Position numbers and translations under genes: made by a program. A stretch of 64,000 nt of DNA from Cognataquiflexum rubidum (GTDB lineage: Bacteria > Bacteroidota > Bacteroidia > Cytophagales > Cyclobacteriaceae). Below, in pieces: positions 52,772 to 61,291 of this stretch. The stretch lies in the NCBI RefSeq assembly GCF_022538115.1, contig NZ_JAKZAL010000024.1, positions 17,307 to 81,306 of the forward strand, given 5' to 3'. The notes beneath the pieces are model-generated. The model saw only the letters and a list, made by a program, of their open reading frames with translations, did not search any database and had not been told where the DNA came from. The first letter of the stretch is position 1, and every line of letters starts with the position of its first letter.

Positions 52772-54067
52772 TCATTTCCTCTCCGGCTTGACAAGGTTCT
52801 GCCCGATTTTGCAGTCCAGACACTTTTTAGGCTTGCAATAATCATGGTAAAGTCCGATCATCCCCTGACTGTCAAAAGCTGTTTTGGCCTTCCATTGATG
52901 GGCTTCATATTTGCGGATGATAAAGTTTTCTTCGGCCTGTATTTCCTGAAGGAGGTCAAAGCATTTTTCTTTCCAATCGCTTTCCTCAATATATTGCCCA
53001 TAGGTATACCAAAGCGGGATGACAAAGTTGATGGTGAGTAGGGATAAGGTGTTGTTGCTGAGTTTTTTGGTTAATTTTTTCTGAGAAACTATCCCAACTT
53101 TGATATGAAAAAGCCAATACTCCGGAGTCTCGATATCGAAGACTTTTTTGAACTGATCAAAATGCTCATTGTGGTGGATGACGGATGAAAACAGGTTTGG
53201 ATTTTTAGTGAATACTTGTGCCAATTGGGCGATTCTCAGCGGGGGAAAGTTTTGTGGACGGACTCCCATCATGATCCATTCGTGGTGGTGGATGGTTTTT
53301 TGGAGGAGGTACTTTTTCTGATAAAAATCATACTCTTTTTGCAGAAAAAGGCTATAATCATCCAATGCTTCTGCGGGTATCAAATCAGCTTGCCCAAGAA
53401 GGATGGCCTCGATCACCTGCGGTTGGTTCCCGTGTTTTTGCAGGATTTTGTAAGGCACGCTTTCTGCCAGTTTGAGCATGGTGTTGGCGTTGGTCTTGAA
53501 TCCAAAGCACTGAAAAAGCCAGCGGTAGGCGGTCTCCTCCCAATTGTTGTTGGTAGATTCCAAGATCTTCCCAAGCACATAAGATTTATTTTCCAACCTT
53601 TCTACAAGGGTTTTTTCCAACATGGAGAATTGGATGATGGGAGGAATCTTTTCCAACAGATTGCCGCAAAGAATTTCGTCTCGGCTACTTGCCAGCCTTT
53701 CGTAATTGCGGATGACATCGAGCAGTATTTTTCCCTTGAGTTCCAAGGTGGGGATTTTGCTTCCGTCATTTCTGAGTATGGTTTTGTCCTCTTCCCAGAC
53801 TACGTGAAGCACCACAGAATTGTACCTGAGGTCAGCATTGTGGTCGTGGGATTTCCAGTCTGAGGCTTTGCGGTGTACTTCCACATGTCCGAAAAGATCC
53901 AATTTGCCAAGTTTGATATGGGCTTCCTGAAAATCTGGCCCTTCATGGAAATTGTGGTAACCGATTTTCTTGACTTCTATCGGAAGTCCTTCAGTGGTAT
54001 GTAATGAGTTTTTGTCAAAATACTGGTATTTCCATACTGTCTGAAGGAAGTCTTCCTGAAAATTCAT
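52772..54067 (-). CDS. DUF2851 family protein
   Basis: 431-aa protein of DUF2851, widespread in Bacteroidota. Recognised from FLQTVWKYQYFDKNSLHTTEG, HNFHEGPDFQEAHIKL, GHVEVHRKASDW (Glu-His pattern) and a C-terminal Cys cluster CKPKKCLDCKIG. The HNFHEGPDF and VEVHRKASDW motifs resemble a metal-dependent nuclease-like site, but this is an inference. Function unknown. Alone on the minus strand, 52 bp upstream of the NeuD-like gene. Confidence 0.88.
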   Translation of the reverse strand: MNFQEDFLQTVWKYQYFDKNSLHTTEGLPIEVKKIGYHNFHEGPDFQEAHIKLGKLDLFGHVEVHRKASDWKSHDHNADLRYNSVVLHVVWEEDKTILRNDGSKIPTLELKGKILLDVIRNYERLASSRDEILCGNLLEKIPPIIQFSMLEKTLVERLENKSYVLGKILESTNNNWEETAYRWLFQCFGFKTNANTMLKLAESVPYKILQKHGNQPQVIEAILLGQADLIPAEALDDYSLFLQKEYDFYQKKYLLQKTIHHHEWIMMGVRPQNFPPLRIAQLAQVFTKNPNLFSSVIHHNEHFDQFKKVFDIETPEYWLFHIKVGIVSQKKLTKKLSNNTLSLLTINFVIPLWYTYGQYIEESDWKEKCFDLLQEIQAEENFIIRKYEAHQWKAKTAFDSQGMIGLYHDYCKPKKCLDCKIGQNLVKPERK

Positions 54068-54166
54068 GGCTTAAAAATTGGGTTGAAAATGGAAAAAACA
54101 ATTTCATGATTATTCCAATGATTAAAAAACCCAAGGCCGTCAGGAGGCGATTTTAGTCGACTAATA

Positions 54167-54895
54167 TTATTCGTGTGTCAAAATCATTGCTTCAAGCCTG
54201 TTGTAGCACTTGTCTGCCAACTTCAAAAAACCATCTTCTCCAGAGAAAGAACCGGGCTGAATGGCTGCTGAAAAATAGACTTGGACTTTCCCCGGCCTCA
54301 ACAAGATTGAGCCCCGCTTCATAATTCGGTCTGCACCGATGACTGCCATCGGCATGATGGGTGTCCCTGTCTCGATAGCTATCCGGAAAGCCCCTTTTTG
54401 AAAGGGCAGCAATGCCTGCCCGCTATCGTTTCTTGTTCCTTCCGGAGCGACAACAATAGAAATGCCTTTTTTGAGAATCTGCATCAGCCGTTCCACGGAG
54501 GCTTTGCGCGAAGCGGTATCCTTTCTGTCTACCCAAACCGCCACCCTGGAAACCACAAACCCGAAAACAGGGATTTTGGAAAGTTCCTTTTTGCCGATAG
54601 CCCGCACTTCCTGTCGGATGGCCATCGGAATCACCGGAGCATCGATAAAGGACCGGTGGTTGAAAATATAGATGTATGCCTGCTTCGGGTCAATGTGTTC
54701 CCGACCGTGGATTTCATAGCGGATACCTACCAAAAAAGACCAAATTCCTGCCCAAAAGCGGATAAAAATAAAGGAAACCTTCCCGCCCCTCGGACTGACC
54801 AAGAGAGGAATGACAATAAACAATCCAAAGACCAACATCAATAGGACAAACAATACGGCAGCATAAAGGGTATAAATCCACAGAATGATTTTCAT
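54167..54895 (-). CDS. plsC: 1-acyl-sn-glycerol-3-phosphate acyltransferase (PlsC family)
   Basis: 242-aa membrane-bound acyltransferase with one or two N-terminal hydrophobic helices. Catalytic H-x4-D in NHRSFID, then the acceptor-binding block with PEGTRND. Adds the second acyl chain to lysophosphatidate in phospholipid synthesis. Family members may act on other lipids (for example ornithine lipid), so the symbol is family-level. Confidence 0.87.
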   Translation of the reverse strand: MKIILWIYTLYAAVLFVLLMLVFGLFIVIPLLVSPRGGKVSFIFIRFWAGIWSFLVGIRYEIHGREHIDPKQAYIYIFNHRSFIDAPVIPMAIRQEVRAIGKKELSKIPVFGFVVSRVAVWVDRKDTASRKASVERLMQILKKGISIVVAPEGTRNDSGQALLPFQKGAFRIAIETGTPIMPMAVIGADRIMKRGSILLRPGKVQVYFSAAIQPGSFSGEDGFLKLADKCYNRLEAMILTHE

Positions 54896-54960
54896 TTTCG
54901 GAATCGTTTGGGTAATTTTGGCAATCGTTAAATAAATTTACTAACTCTTTACTTGCAAAC

Positions 54961-54996
54961 AACCCCTGAGAGCAATTTCAGGGGTTTCGTTTTTTT
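54961..54996 (+). terminator. Orphan terminator-like hairpin
   Basis: AACCCCTGA (54961-54969) / TCAGGGGTT (54978-54986), then a T run, identical in design and nearly in sequence to the hairpin after the propeller gene at 56534. No plus-strand gene lies before it. Confidence 0.75.
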
Positions 54997-55342
54997 AGGA
55001 TTTAATTTCCATAAAATTTTTTATTTCTCGCAAAGTCGCAAAACCGCAAAGGAAATGAAGGCTTAAATAACCCTTTCCTAATTTTCACTCAGTAGGCTAG
55101 GACAGTGTACTGATTACCGTAAAACTGACCTCTGAAAACTGCCCACTGACCACTGAAAACAGTGGCTTTGGGCTTTCGACCGTGGACTATGGACTGATTT
55201 TTTTTAACAATTGATTCAAAACAAACAGAGGAGAATTTTCGACTTTCATAGACTTGGCCTTAGAATTTTATTGTACATTGTCTTTTAGTTAATTTCAGGA
55301 ACCTTAGAAATTTAATGTCCCTTTTGAGTTAAATACAATTCT
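54997..55342. other. Intergenic region with repeats of low complexity
   Basis: About 345 bp before the first propeller lipoprotein. Contains CGCAAAGTCGCAAAACCGCA (55027-55046) and an ACTGA/GACTATGGACTG word-like stretch (55100-55196), both of dispersed-repeat character. No gene seen. Confidence 0.6.
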
Positions 55343-56521
55343 ATGTCAAAAAACAATCTTGCTTTTAAAACCCTCCTTGTCATTGCTTTTTGTGCATCGG
55401 TTCTCTTCGGATGTAATTCCAAGCCAATGGACCAAAATGTAGAAGTAATCTACATCGATGAAGCTAAGCCTGAAAACCTATCAAAAATTGTAGACGAGAT
55501 TGAGTATGTAGTGTTGGAAAACCCAAATAAACCTTTTGCCAAAGCTGACAAATTATTCGTTTTTGAAGAGGGGATTATTTTGGCAGATTTTTGGAGCAAC
55601 CATACTTTATTGAGATATGATCATTATGGGAATTTCCTCAACTCTATTGGTCACTATGGAGAAGGACCGGGTGAATATCTTCAGATTACGGATGTGGATT
55701 TTGATGAAATTAATAAAAATATGATTATCATTTCCAGAAATCACCTCATTAAATACGATTTGGAAGGGAATTTCAGCAGTGAAATTCAAATAAGAAACAG
55801 ACCTTATAAATTTTTAAAACTGGATGATGACAGGTATTTATTTTATTTTCCTGAGGTCTTGGCTCCTGAACTGAGAGCAGGAATTGACAAAGCAATTCTA
55901 TACAATTACTCACCTGATGAGGATAGTTTAGAACCAATTTTAGAACCTATTTTTCCGGAAGTCTTAAATTACATGGGAGAAAAGAATAATCTCTTTAAAA
56001 TGGGAGAAACAATCATGTTTTCATTAAATTTTTGCGACACTATTTATTTCATTTCTGAAAAGAAAATCAGTAAAAAGCTCTTTCTTGATTTTGGTTCTTC
56101 CCAAAATGATTTGTCCAAGTTGTACGGCATTCCTATACTTGAATTGGTAAATAGATTAAATGGAGATGGATTTAATAACATATCTACTCACTCTCCCCAT
56201 TTATTCGGTAATTCAAGATATGTTGCATCTGCTTTTAGAAAAAAGCCACGAATTGATTTTTTTGTATATGACATGAAAGAAAAGATACCTTATCTCTCTT
56301 CAAAAATCGTGAATGATTTGGATCGTGGAATGGGATTTGGAATCATTAAAAGCATGGATGAAGATTATCTGTATTCCTATTTTGAACCTGAGGAAATCCT
56401 CCAACATTATGAAAAGAATAAACAAGAATTAGGCAAACTCGACAATAATTTTACGACCCTTGCAAAGAAGATCAGTAGGGATGATTTTTTGATTTTGGCC
56501 AAGTATAAATTTAAAAAATAA
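55343..56521 (+). CDS. 6-bladed beta-propeller lipoprotein 1
   Basis: 392-aa lipoprotein (lipobox LFGC, Cys at about residue 24). The mature region has six repeated strands with motifs such as LLRYDHYGNFLNSIG and GEGPGEYLQITDVDFDE, typical of the Bacteroidota 6-bladed beta-propeller family (DUF5128-like). Outer-membrane location is expected. Function not established; family members often sit beside small exported peptides, as the gene at 57128 does here. Confidence 0.8.
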   Translation: MSKNNLAFKTLLVIAFCASVLFGCNSKPMDQNVEVIYIDEAKPENLSKIVDEIEYVVLENPNKPFAKADKLFVFEEGIILADFWSNHTLLRYDHYGNFLNSIGHYGEGPGEYLQITDVDFDEINKNMIIISRNHLIKYDLEGNFSSEIQIRNRPYKFLKLDDDRYLFYFPEVLAPELRAGIDKAILYNYSPDEDSLEPILEPIFPEVLNYMGEKNNLFKMGETIMFSLNFCDTIYFISEKKISKKLFLDFGSSQNDLSKLYGIPILELVNRLNGDGFNNISTHSPHLFGNSRYVASAFRKKPRIDFFVYDMKEKIPYLSSKIVNDLDRGMGFGIIKSMDEDYLYSYFEPEEILQHYEKNKQELGKLDNNFTTLAKKISRDDFLILAKYKFKK

Positions 56522-56533
56522 GCTACTTCTTTG

Positions 56534-56567
56534 ACCCTTGAGAGCGATTTCAGGGGTTTCGTTTTTT
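56534..56567 (+). terminator. Terminator after beta-propeller lipoprotein 1
   Basis: ACCCTTGA (56534-56541) / TCAGGGGT (56550-56557) with TTTC then a T run. Confidence 0.8.
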
Positions 56568-56838
56568 GTTATTCTTTGAAGACCTGAAGGATTTTAACCA
56601 AAACTTAATATACAGGCTATAATTTGGTCTTTCACATATACTTCAAAATAATGAGGCTGATAAATTTTCCTTAAACTACGGATTTCGAATATTATATCCT
56701 TTTAGGTATATTGTTTTTTTTAAAAAACGAAAAAATTCCTATTAATTTTTATAGATTTTATATATAAAAATTTGGCAGTTTATTTTTTTTTTACATTCAT
56801 AGGATTAATTTATCTTTAACCATTTATTATTAAAGCTT
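56568..56838. other. Strongly AT-rich leader before the cysteine-rich peptide gene
   Basis: Very AT-rich 270 bp with several T homopolymers. A weak promoter TTTG (56771-56774)-N17-TACATTCA (56792-56799) lies 40 bp before the ATG at 56839. No gene seen. Confidence 0.5.
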
Positions 56839-57066
56839 ATGAAAAAGTACCTTTTATCAGCCACGTTCGGTTTTGCAATGGTGGCAATGCTGTTTTCTTC
56901 TGGGAAAGTACAAAGCCAAGCATCTTTGCCAGAACAGGGCTATGAACCAAAACTTGAACCGTGTGGCTATCCTGTCGTTGCTGGTACACTTTGGGTTGTA
57001 AAATGCAGGCCAATGGAGAATGCATCATGTTCAGTTTCTTCTCAAATTCCATGTGGCGAAGGTTAA
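56839..57066 (+). CDS. Small exported cysteine-rich peptide (NVEALA-like)
   Basis: 75-aa peptide: signal sequence (residues 1 to about 28, ending VQSQA) and a 47-aa mature part with four Cys at 42, 56, 64 and 72, able to form two disulfides. Size, export signal and position next to a 6-bladed beta-propeller lipoprotein match the NVEALA-type peptides of Bacteroidota, though the NVEALA sequence itself is absent here. It lies 62 bp before propeller 2. Could be a secreted signal, a ligand or a substrate for the propeller protein; unproven. Confidence 0.6.
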   Translation: MKKYLLSATFGFAMVAMLFSSGKVQSQASLPEQGYEPKLEPCGYPVVAGTLWVVKCRPMENASCSVSSQIPCGEG

Positions 57067-57127
57067 ATTTAAATAAGCCTGTATGAAATGGTAATTCATG
57101 CAGGCTTATTTTCTTAAAAATTTTAAT

Positions 57128-58285
57128 ATGAAACCAAATTTCTTTTGCATTATTGTATTGTTCGTTTTTCTTAGTTGTTCAAAAGAAATCGACAAAGAAA
57201 AAATTTCGATTAATTTGAACGATACTAAAGAGTTGAAGTATTCGGATATTTTTCAGCGTTTTGAATATATTTTTCTCCAAATACCTGATAGTGTACCGCT
57301 TATAAACCCTGCCAAATTAACAATAAATGAATTTGGGATTTTTGTTCAGGACAGAGAACTAAATAATCTATTAATATTTAGTAGTTCGGGAAAATTTGAA
57401 AGAATCATTAAATCATCCGGGCCTGGACCTGGTGAATTCTTAAATCTGGAAGATTTCCAAATTCTCCTAGGTGAAATTTTAATATTGGACAATAATCTAA
57501 AGAAATTAATAAAGTTTGATTTGTCGGGAGCATTCAAAGAGGAAAATAAAATTGAATTTCACCCTTACAACATTCATCAATCAAGCAATCGACTATTAAT
57601 GTATTTTGCGAATAGGCCTGAGTACGAGAATTTTTCTATTATTGGAAAAAATAGAAATGACCTTTTAGGGATGAAAAAAGTAAAAGAAGAATTCATAGGG
57701 ATAAATTATTCTTCAACTTCTGGTTTCTTAAAAGACGATTTAAGGAAAAAGATTTTTTTGAAACTTGACACATCTAACGAAGTAGTTGTTTTTGATGAAA
57801 CTGGGAATATCGAAAATGAGATTGAATTTGATTTTGGAAGGTATAATTTTCCAGATCAAAAGAGAAAGGAATTCGGGCTTTCTCCGGAACGTTATACCTA
57901 CTTAAGGGAGAATAATATGGTAGAAAATATATTTTCGTTTCTTCCACTTAAGAATAATTTCTTGGCAACAATTGTTCAAATAGGATTAAAGACCAAATAC
58001 GTTATTTTAAATGAAGACTTAAAAAGTTATACAGTTGCTTCGAAATTCATCAATGATATCGATAATTTTGATGGCGATTTTTCGCCAATTTCCCAATTCA
58101 ATGGGAATATTATTTTATTCAAAGATTCAAGAAGTTTTCAAAAAGAGTATCTCAAAAGTTTTGGGGGAAAATCAATCAGTTCTAATAATTTTAATAAACC
58201 GGATGGCATTCATCAGTTTTATAGAAAAAATGAACATGATTTTCAAAATGATAACTTTGTTGTAATTAAAGCTAATGTGAGATAA
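57128..58285 (+). CDS. 6-bladed beta-propeller lipoprotein 2
   Basis: 385-aa lipoprotein; ATG 57128 begins the signal peptide with lipobox LSC (FVFLSCSKE). Repeated blades include GPGPGEFLNLEDFQIL and LIKFDLSGAFKEE, the same design as propeller 1. Pairs with the cysteine-rich peptide gene just before it, which suggests they function together. Chosen start removes a short upstream extension to 57098 that is not signal-like. Confidence 0.8.
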   Translation: MKPNFFCIIVLFVFLSCSKEIDKEKISINLNDTKELKYSDIFQRFEYIFLQIPDSVPLINPAKLTINEFGIFVQDRELNNLLIFSSSGKFERIIKSSGPGPGEFLNLEDFQILLGEILILDNNLKKLIKFDLSGAFKEENKIEFHPYNIHQSSNRLLMYFANRPEYENFSIIGKNRNDLLGMKKVKEEFIGINYSSTSGFLKDDLRKKIFLKLDTSNEVVVFDETGNIENEIEFDFGRYNFPDQKRKEFGLSPERYTYLRENNMVENIFSFLPLKNNFLATIVQIGLKTKYVILNEDLKSYTVASKFINDIDNFDGDFSPISQFNGNIILFKDSRSFQKEYLKSFGGKSISSNNFNKPDGIHQFYRKNEHDFQNDNFVVIKANVR

Positions 58286-58356
58286 TAAACTGTTTTTTGA
58301 TTTGTAAAATAGCTGAATAATCTTCCACCACTTATTCTCCTTTTCCAAAAAAACCT

Positions 58357-58364
58357 TACATTTG
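58357..58364 (+). promoter_or_regulatory. rpsA promoter -7 box
   Basis: TACATTTG, an exact TAnnTTTG match, about 115 bp before the S1 start codon; it predicts a transcript start near 58371 and an untranslated leader of about 108 nt. No clear -33 element. Confidence 0.55.
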
Positions 58365-58438
58365 CAGTCCGTTCGGGTGAACGGGGTCTCTGCGACTGAT
58401 TCTCAGCGACTTTTCATCAACTAAAAGCCTCAATCCTA

Positions 58439-58468
58439 TGACCCTAGGATGGAGGAATGTCAGGGTCA
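58439..58468 (+). promoter_or_regulatory. Leader hairpin enclosing a purine-rich GGAGG, rpsA
   Basis: TGACCCT (58439-58445) pairs perfectly with AGGGTCA (58462-58468), leaving GGATGGAGGAATGT in the loop, 10 nt before the ATG. A stem at the ribosome-entry region could allow S1 to control its own translation, as in other bacteria. Confidence 0.5.
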
Positions 58469-58478
58469 ATCACACAAT

Positions 58479-60272
58479 ATGTCTAATCAAAAAGAGTTTA
58501 ACTGGGATAATTTCTCCACCAAAGGTTTTGGTGACGGATATTCCAAAGACCAAAAGGCCGACATGGAAGCCATGTATGCCGGAACTTTGAACACGATCAC
58601 AGAAAAAGAAGTCATCAAAGGTACCGTAGTAGGGATCAATGACAAGGACGTGATCATCAACATCGGATTCAAATCTGATGGCTTGGTTCCAGTATCCGAA
58701 TTCCGTGACCTTCCCAATCTTAAAATCGGTGATCAGGTAGAACTATTCATCGAAGAGCAGGAAAATTCCTTGGGACAGCTTGTCCTTTCAAGGAAAAAAG
58801 CAAGAATGGTACGTGCATGGACTGACATCGAAGATGCCCTTACCAATGACAGCGTGATCGAAGGTCTTGTAAAAAGAAGAACCAAAGGTGGTCTTATCGT
58901 GGATATCTACGGTGTGGAGGCTTTCTTGCCAGGTTCTCAGATCGACGTGAAGCCTATCAGGGATTTTGATATCTATGTAGGTAAGAAAATGGAAGTAAAA
59001 GTGGTTAAAATCAACCACACCAACGATAACGTAGTTGTTTCGCACAAAGTCTTGATCGAAAAAGACCTTGAGAAGCAAAAAGCTGAAATCCTCAACAACC
59101 TTGAAAAAGGTCAGGTATTGGAAGGCGTCATCAAGAACATGACCAACTTCGGTGTATTCATCGATTTGGGTGGTGTAGATGGCTTGCTTCACATCACTGA
59201 TATCTCTTGGGGTAGAATCAACCATCCGGAAGAAGTTCTTAACCTTGACGACAAAGTTCAGGTTGTGGTACTTGACTTCGATGATGACAAGAAGAGAATT
59301 TCTTTGGGTATGAAGCAATTGACTTCACATCCTTGGGATGCTTTGTCAGCTGAATTGGAAGTTGGCTCAAGAGTGAAAGGTAAAATCGTCAACGTAGCCG
59401 ATTACGGTGCATTCTTGGAATTGGCTCCTGGCGTCGAAGGTTTGATCCACGTTTCTGAAATGAGCTGGTCGCAGCACCTTAGAAATCCTGCTGACTTCGT
59501 AAAAGTCAGTGACGAGATCGAAGCGGTTGTTTTGACTTTGGATAAAGACGAAAGAAAAATGTCTTTGGGCATCAAGCAGTTGACAGAAGATCCTTGGACA
59601 AAAGGTGACATGTCTACCAAATACGCAGTGGCTACCAAACATAAAGGAGTGGTAAGAAACTTGACCAACTTCGGTTTGTTCCTAGAATTGGAAGAAGGAA
59701 TCGATGGTTTGGTACATGTATCTGACCTATCTTGGACCAAGAAAATCAAACATCCATCTGAGTTTGTAAAAGTCGGTGACGAATTGGCGGTAGCTGTTTT
59801 GGAACTTGATGTTGACAACAGAAGATTGGCACTTGGACACAAGCAATTGGAAGAAAACCCTTGGGATACTTTCGAAACTGTATTCCCAATCGGATCAGTG
59901 CACAAGTGTACTGTGAATTCTAAAAATGACAAAGGTGCAGTTCTTGAGCTTCCTTACGGTCTTGAAGGTTTTGCGACCTCCAAAAACCTAGAGAAAGAAG
60001 ACGGATCTACTGTAGAAGTCGGTGAGTCTTTGGATTTCAAAGTAATCGAATTCTCTAAAGATGACAAAAGGATTGTTCTTTCCCATTCGGCTTCTTACAA
60101 AGAAGATGCTAAATCTTCTGCAAACTCTGCAGCTGCTGCAGCTGCTAAGAAAGGCAAGAAAAAAGCTGACGAACCAAAGGCTGAGGCTCCTGCTGCTGCA
60201 GAGAAATCAACATTCGGTGACATCGATGCTTTGGCTGAGCTGAAGGAGAAGATGGAAGGCGGAAAGAAATAA
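58479..60272 (+). CDS. rpsA: 30S ribosomal protein S1
   Basis: 597-aa S1 protein with six S1/OB repeats. Repeat signatures: VIINIGFKSDGLVPVSEF, GGLIVDIYGVEAFLPGSQ, GVFIDLGGVDGLLHITDISWGR, GAFLELAPGVEGLIHVSEMSW, GLFLELEEGIDGLVHVSDLSW and GAVLELPYGLEGF. Binds mRNA on the 30S subunit and aids translation initiation. The C-terminus is Ala/Lys-rich. ATG 58479 follows the leader hairpin; the frame to 58449 starts in it. Confidence 0.95.
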   Translation: MSNQKEFNWDNFSTKGFGDGYSKDQKADMEAMYAGTLNTITEKEVIKGTVVGINDKDVIINIGFKSDGLVPVSEFRDLPNLKIGDQVELFIEEQENSLGQLVLSRKKARMVRAWTDIEDALTNDSVIEGLVKRRTKGGLIVDIYGVEAFLPGSQIDVKPIRDFDIYVGKKMEVKVVKINHTNDNVVVSHKVLIEKDLEKQKAEILNNLEKGQVLEGVIKNMTNFGVFIDLGGVDGLLHITDISWGRINHPEEVLNLDDKVQVVVLDFDDDKKRISLGMKQLTSHPWDALSAELEVGSRVKGKIVNVADYGAFLELAPGVEGLIHVSEMSWSQHLRNPADFVKVSDEIEAVVLTLDKDERKMSLGIKQLTEDPWTKGDMSTKYAVATKHKGVVRNLTNFGLFLELEEGIDGLVHVSDLSWTKKIKHPSEFVKVGDELAVAVLELDVDNRRLALGHKQLEENPWDTFETVFPIGSVHKCTVNSKNDKGAVLELPYGLEGFATSKNLEKEDGSTVEVGESLDFKVIEFSKDDKRIVLSHSASYKEDAKSSANSAAAAAAKKGKKKADEPKAEAPAAAEKSTFGDIDALAELKEKMEGGKK

Positions 60273-60280
60273 GAAATGAG

Positions 60281-60298
60281 TCCCGATAGCTATCGGGA
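60281..60298. repeat. 18-bp perfect palindrome (dispersed)
   Basis: TCCCGATAGCTATCGGGA. The half-sequence TCCCGATAGCT recurs at 34335-34345, so this is a dispersed palindromic element. Confidence 0.85.
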
Positions 60299-60360
60299 CA
60301 AGATTCAAGACATGAGATAGATTCTCATGGAATTTGAAGATTGGAGATAAATTTAAAGAA

Positions 60361-60389
60361 GTGTCTGCCGAAAGGTGGACACTTTTTTT
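60361..60389 (+). terminator. rpsA terminator
   Basis: GTGTCTGCC (60361-60369) / GGTGGACAC (60374-60382) with wobbles, GAAA loop, then seven T. Almost the same hairpin follows the next gene at 61145. Confidence 0.85.
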
Positions 60390-60531
60390 ATAACTAATCC
60401 TTTGAGTTTTTTAGAACCTTGAAGGATTAACTTTTTTTAGCTCCAAATAAAAATAATTAGCGTTTTACTTTAATTTGTCGCATTTCTAAATTTTTTTTCG
60501 TCATAAATAGGTATTCCAAGTTTTAAGGCAG

Positions 60532-61134
60532 ATGACAAAAAGATGTTTATTCATAATGGTGCTGATGGGTATAAGTTTTTCAGCCCTTTCTCAAAAAAAC
60601 AATGAAATCCAGGTTTATTATGGTCTTCCTGAGGCCCGGATGCGGTGGAATTTTGAAGTAATCGGTGCTTCATCTTACCAATTGAATTCAGCTTTGGATT
60701 TTGGAATCAGGTATAGAAGGCAGATTAATGAAAAATGGGGATTTAATACGGGACTTCAGTACTTTCAGGCGGAGAAAATCATGACCCGTATGCCAACTGG
60801 GATGCCTACTCATGGTCCTTCTCAATTTAAGGAACCTCTAAAACTACTCTCTATCCCTTTATTGGCAGACTTTGAGTTTCTCAAATATTTCTACCTTTCT
60901 GCAGGCCCTCAAATAGATTTTCAACTGACTAATGACATGTTCAATTCTCAGGATCAAAGTGGAATCGGATACATTGTTGGTATCGGAGGAAGAATCGAAA
61001 AAGAAAATCTGAGCCTTTTCGTTTTTCCGAATTTCAGCAGGCATTCATGGATTCCTTTCAAAAAACAGGAATTTGATTCCCGCCAAGTGTTGGAAGTATT
61101 CAGTTTACAGGTGGGGGTTGGGTATAGATTTTAA
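60532..61134 (+). CDS. Outer-membrane beta-barrel protein
   Basis: 200-aa exported protein (signal peptide to about residue 21, SALSQ). Alternating-hydrophobic strands and a final aromatic strand (SLQVGVGYRF, with Phe last) indicate an OmpA-type eight-strand barrel inserted by BAM. Ligand or function unknown. Ends with a terminator closely matching that of rpsA. Confidence 0.75.
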   Translation: MTKRCLFIMVLMGISFSALSQKNNEIQVYYGLPEARMRWNFEVIGASSYQLNSALDFGIRYRRQINEKWGFNTGLQYFQAEKIMTRMPTGMPTHGPSQFKEPLKLLSIPLLADFEFLKYFYLSAGPQIDFQLTNDMFNSQDQSGIGYIVGIGGRIEKENLSLFVFPNFSRHSWIPFKKQEFDSRQVLEVFSLQVGVGYRF

Positions 61135-61140
61135 ATATAG

Positions 61141-61174
61141 AAAAGTGTCTGCCAAAAGGCGGACACTTTTTTTT
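61141..61174 (+). terminator. Terminator after the beta-barrel gene
   Basis: GTGTCTGCC (61145-61153) / GGCGGACAC (61158-61166), AAAA loop, eight T. Confidence 0.85.
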
Positions 61175-61291
61175 ATACTCTTCCCCATTTATAGCTTGGT
61201 GCGAATTAGAGGCAAATGAATGTTTGGATAAAATTTGAATAAATGAACTAAGAATAAATTTAATAATGGAAGTTTTTTCTAAGTTTGGACT

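Noticed and set aside
53216..53863. 215-codon plus-strand frame inside the DUF2851 gene
   Set aside because: Antisense shadow; the DUF2851 motifs on the minus strand are unambiguous.
61280..61287. TAAGTTTG as a -7 promoter box for propeller 3
   Set aside because: It lies only 4 bp before the start codon and has no -33 element, so it would give an almost leaderless transcript.
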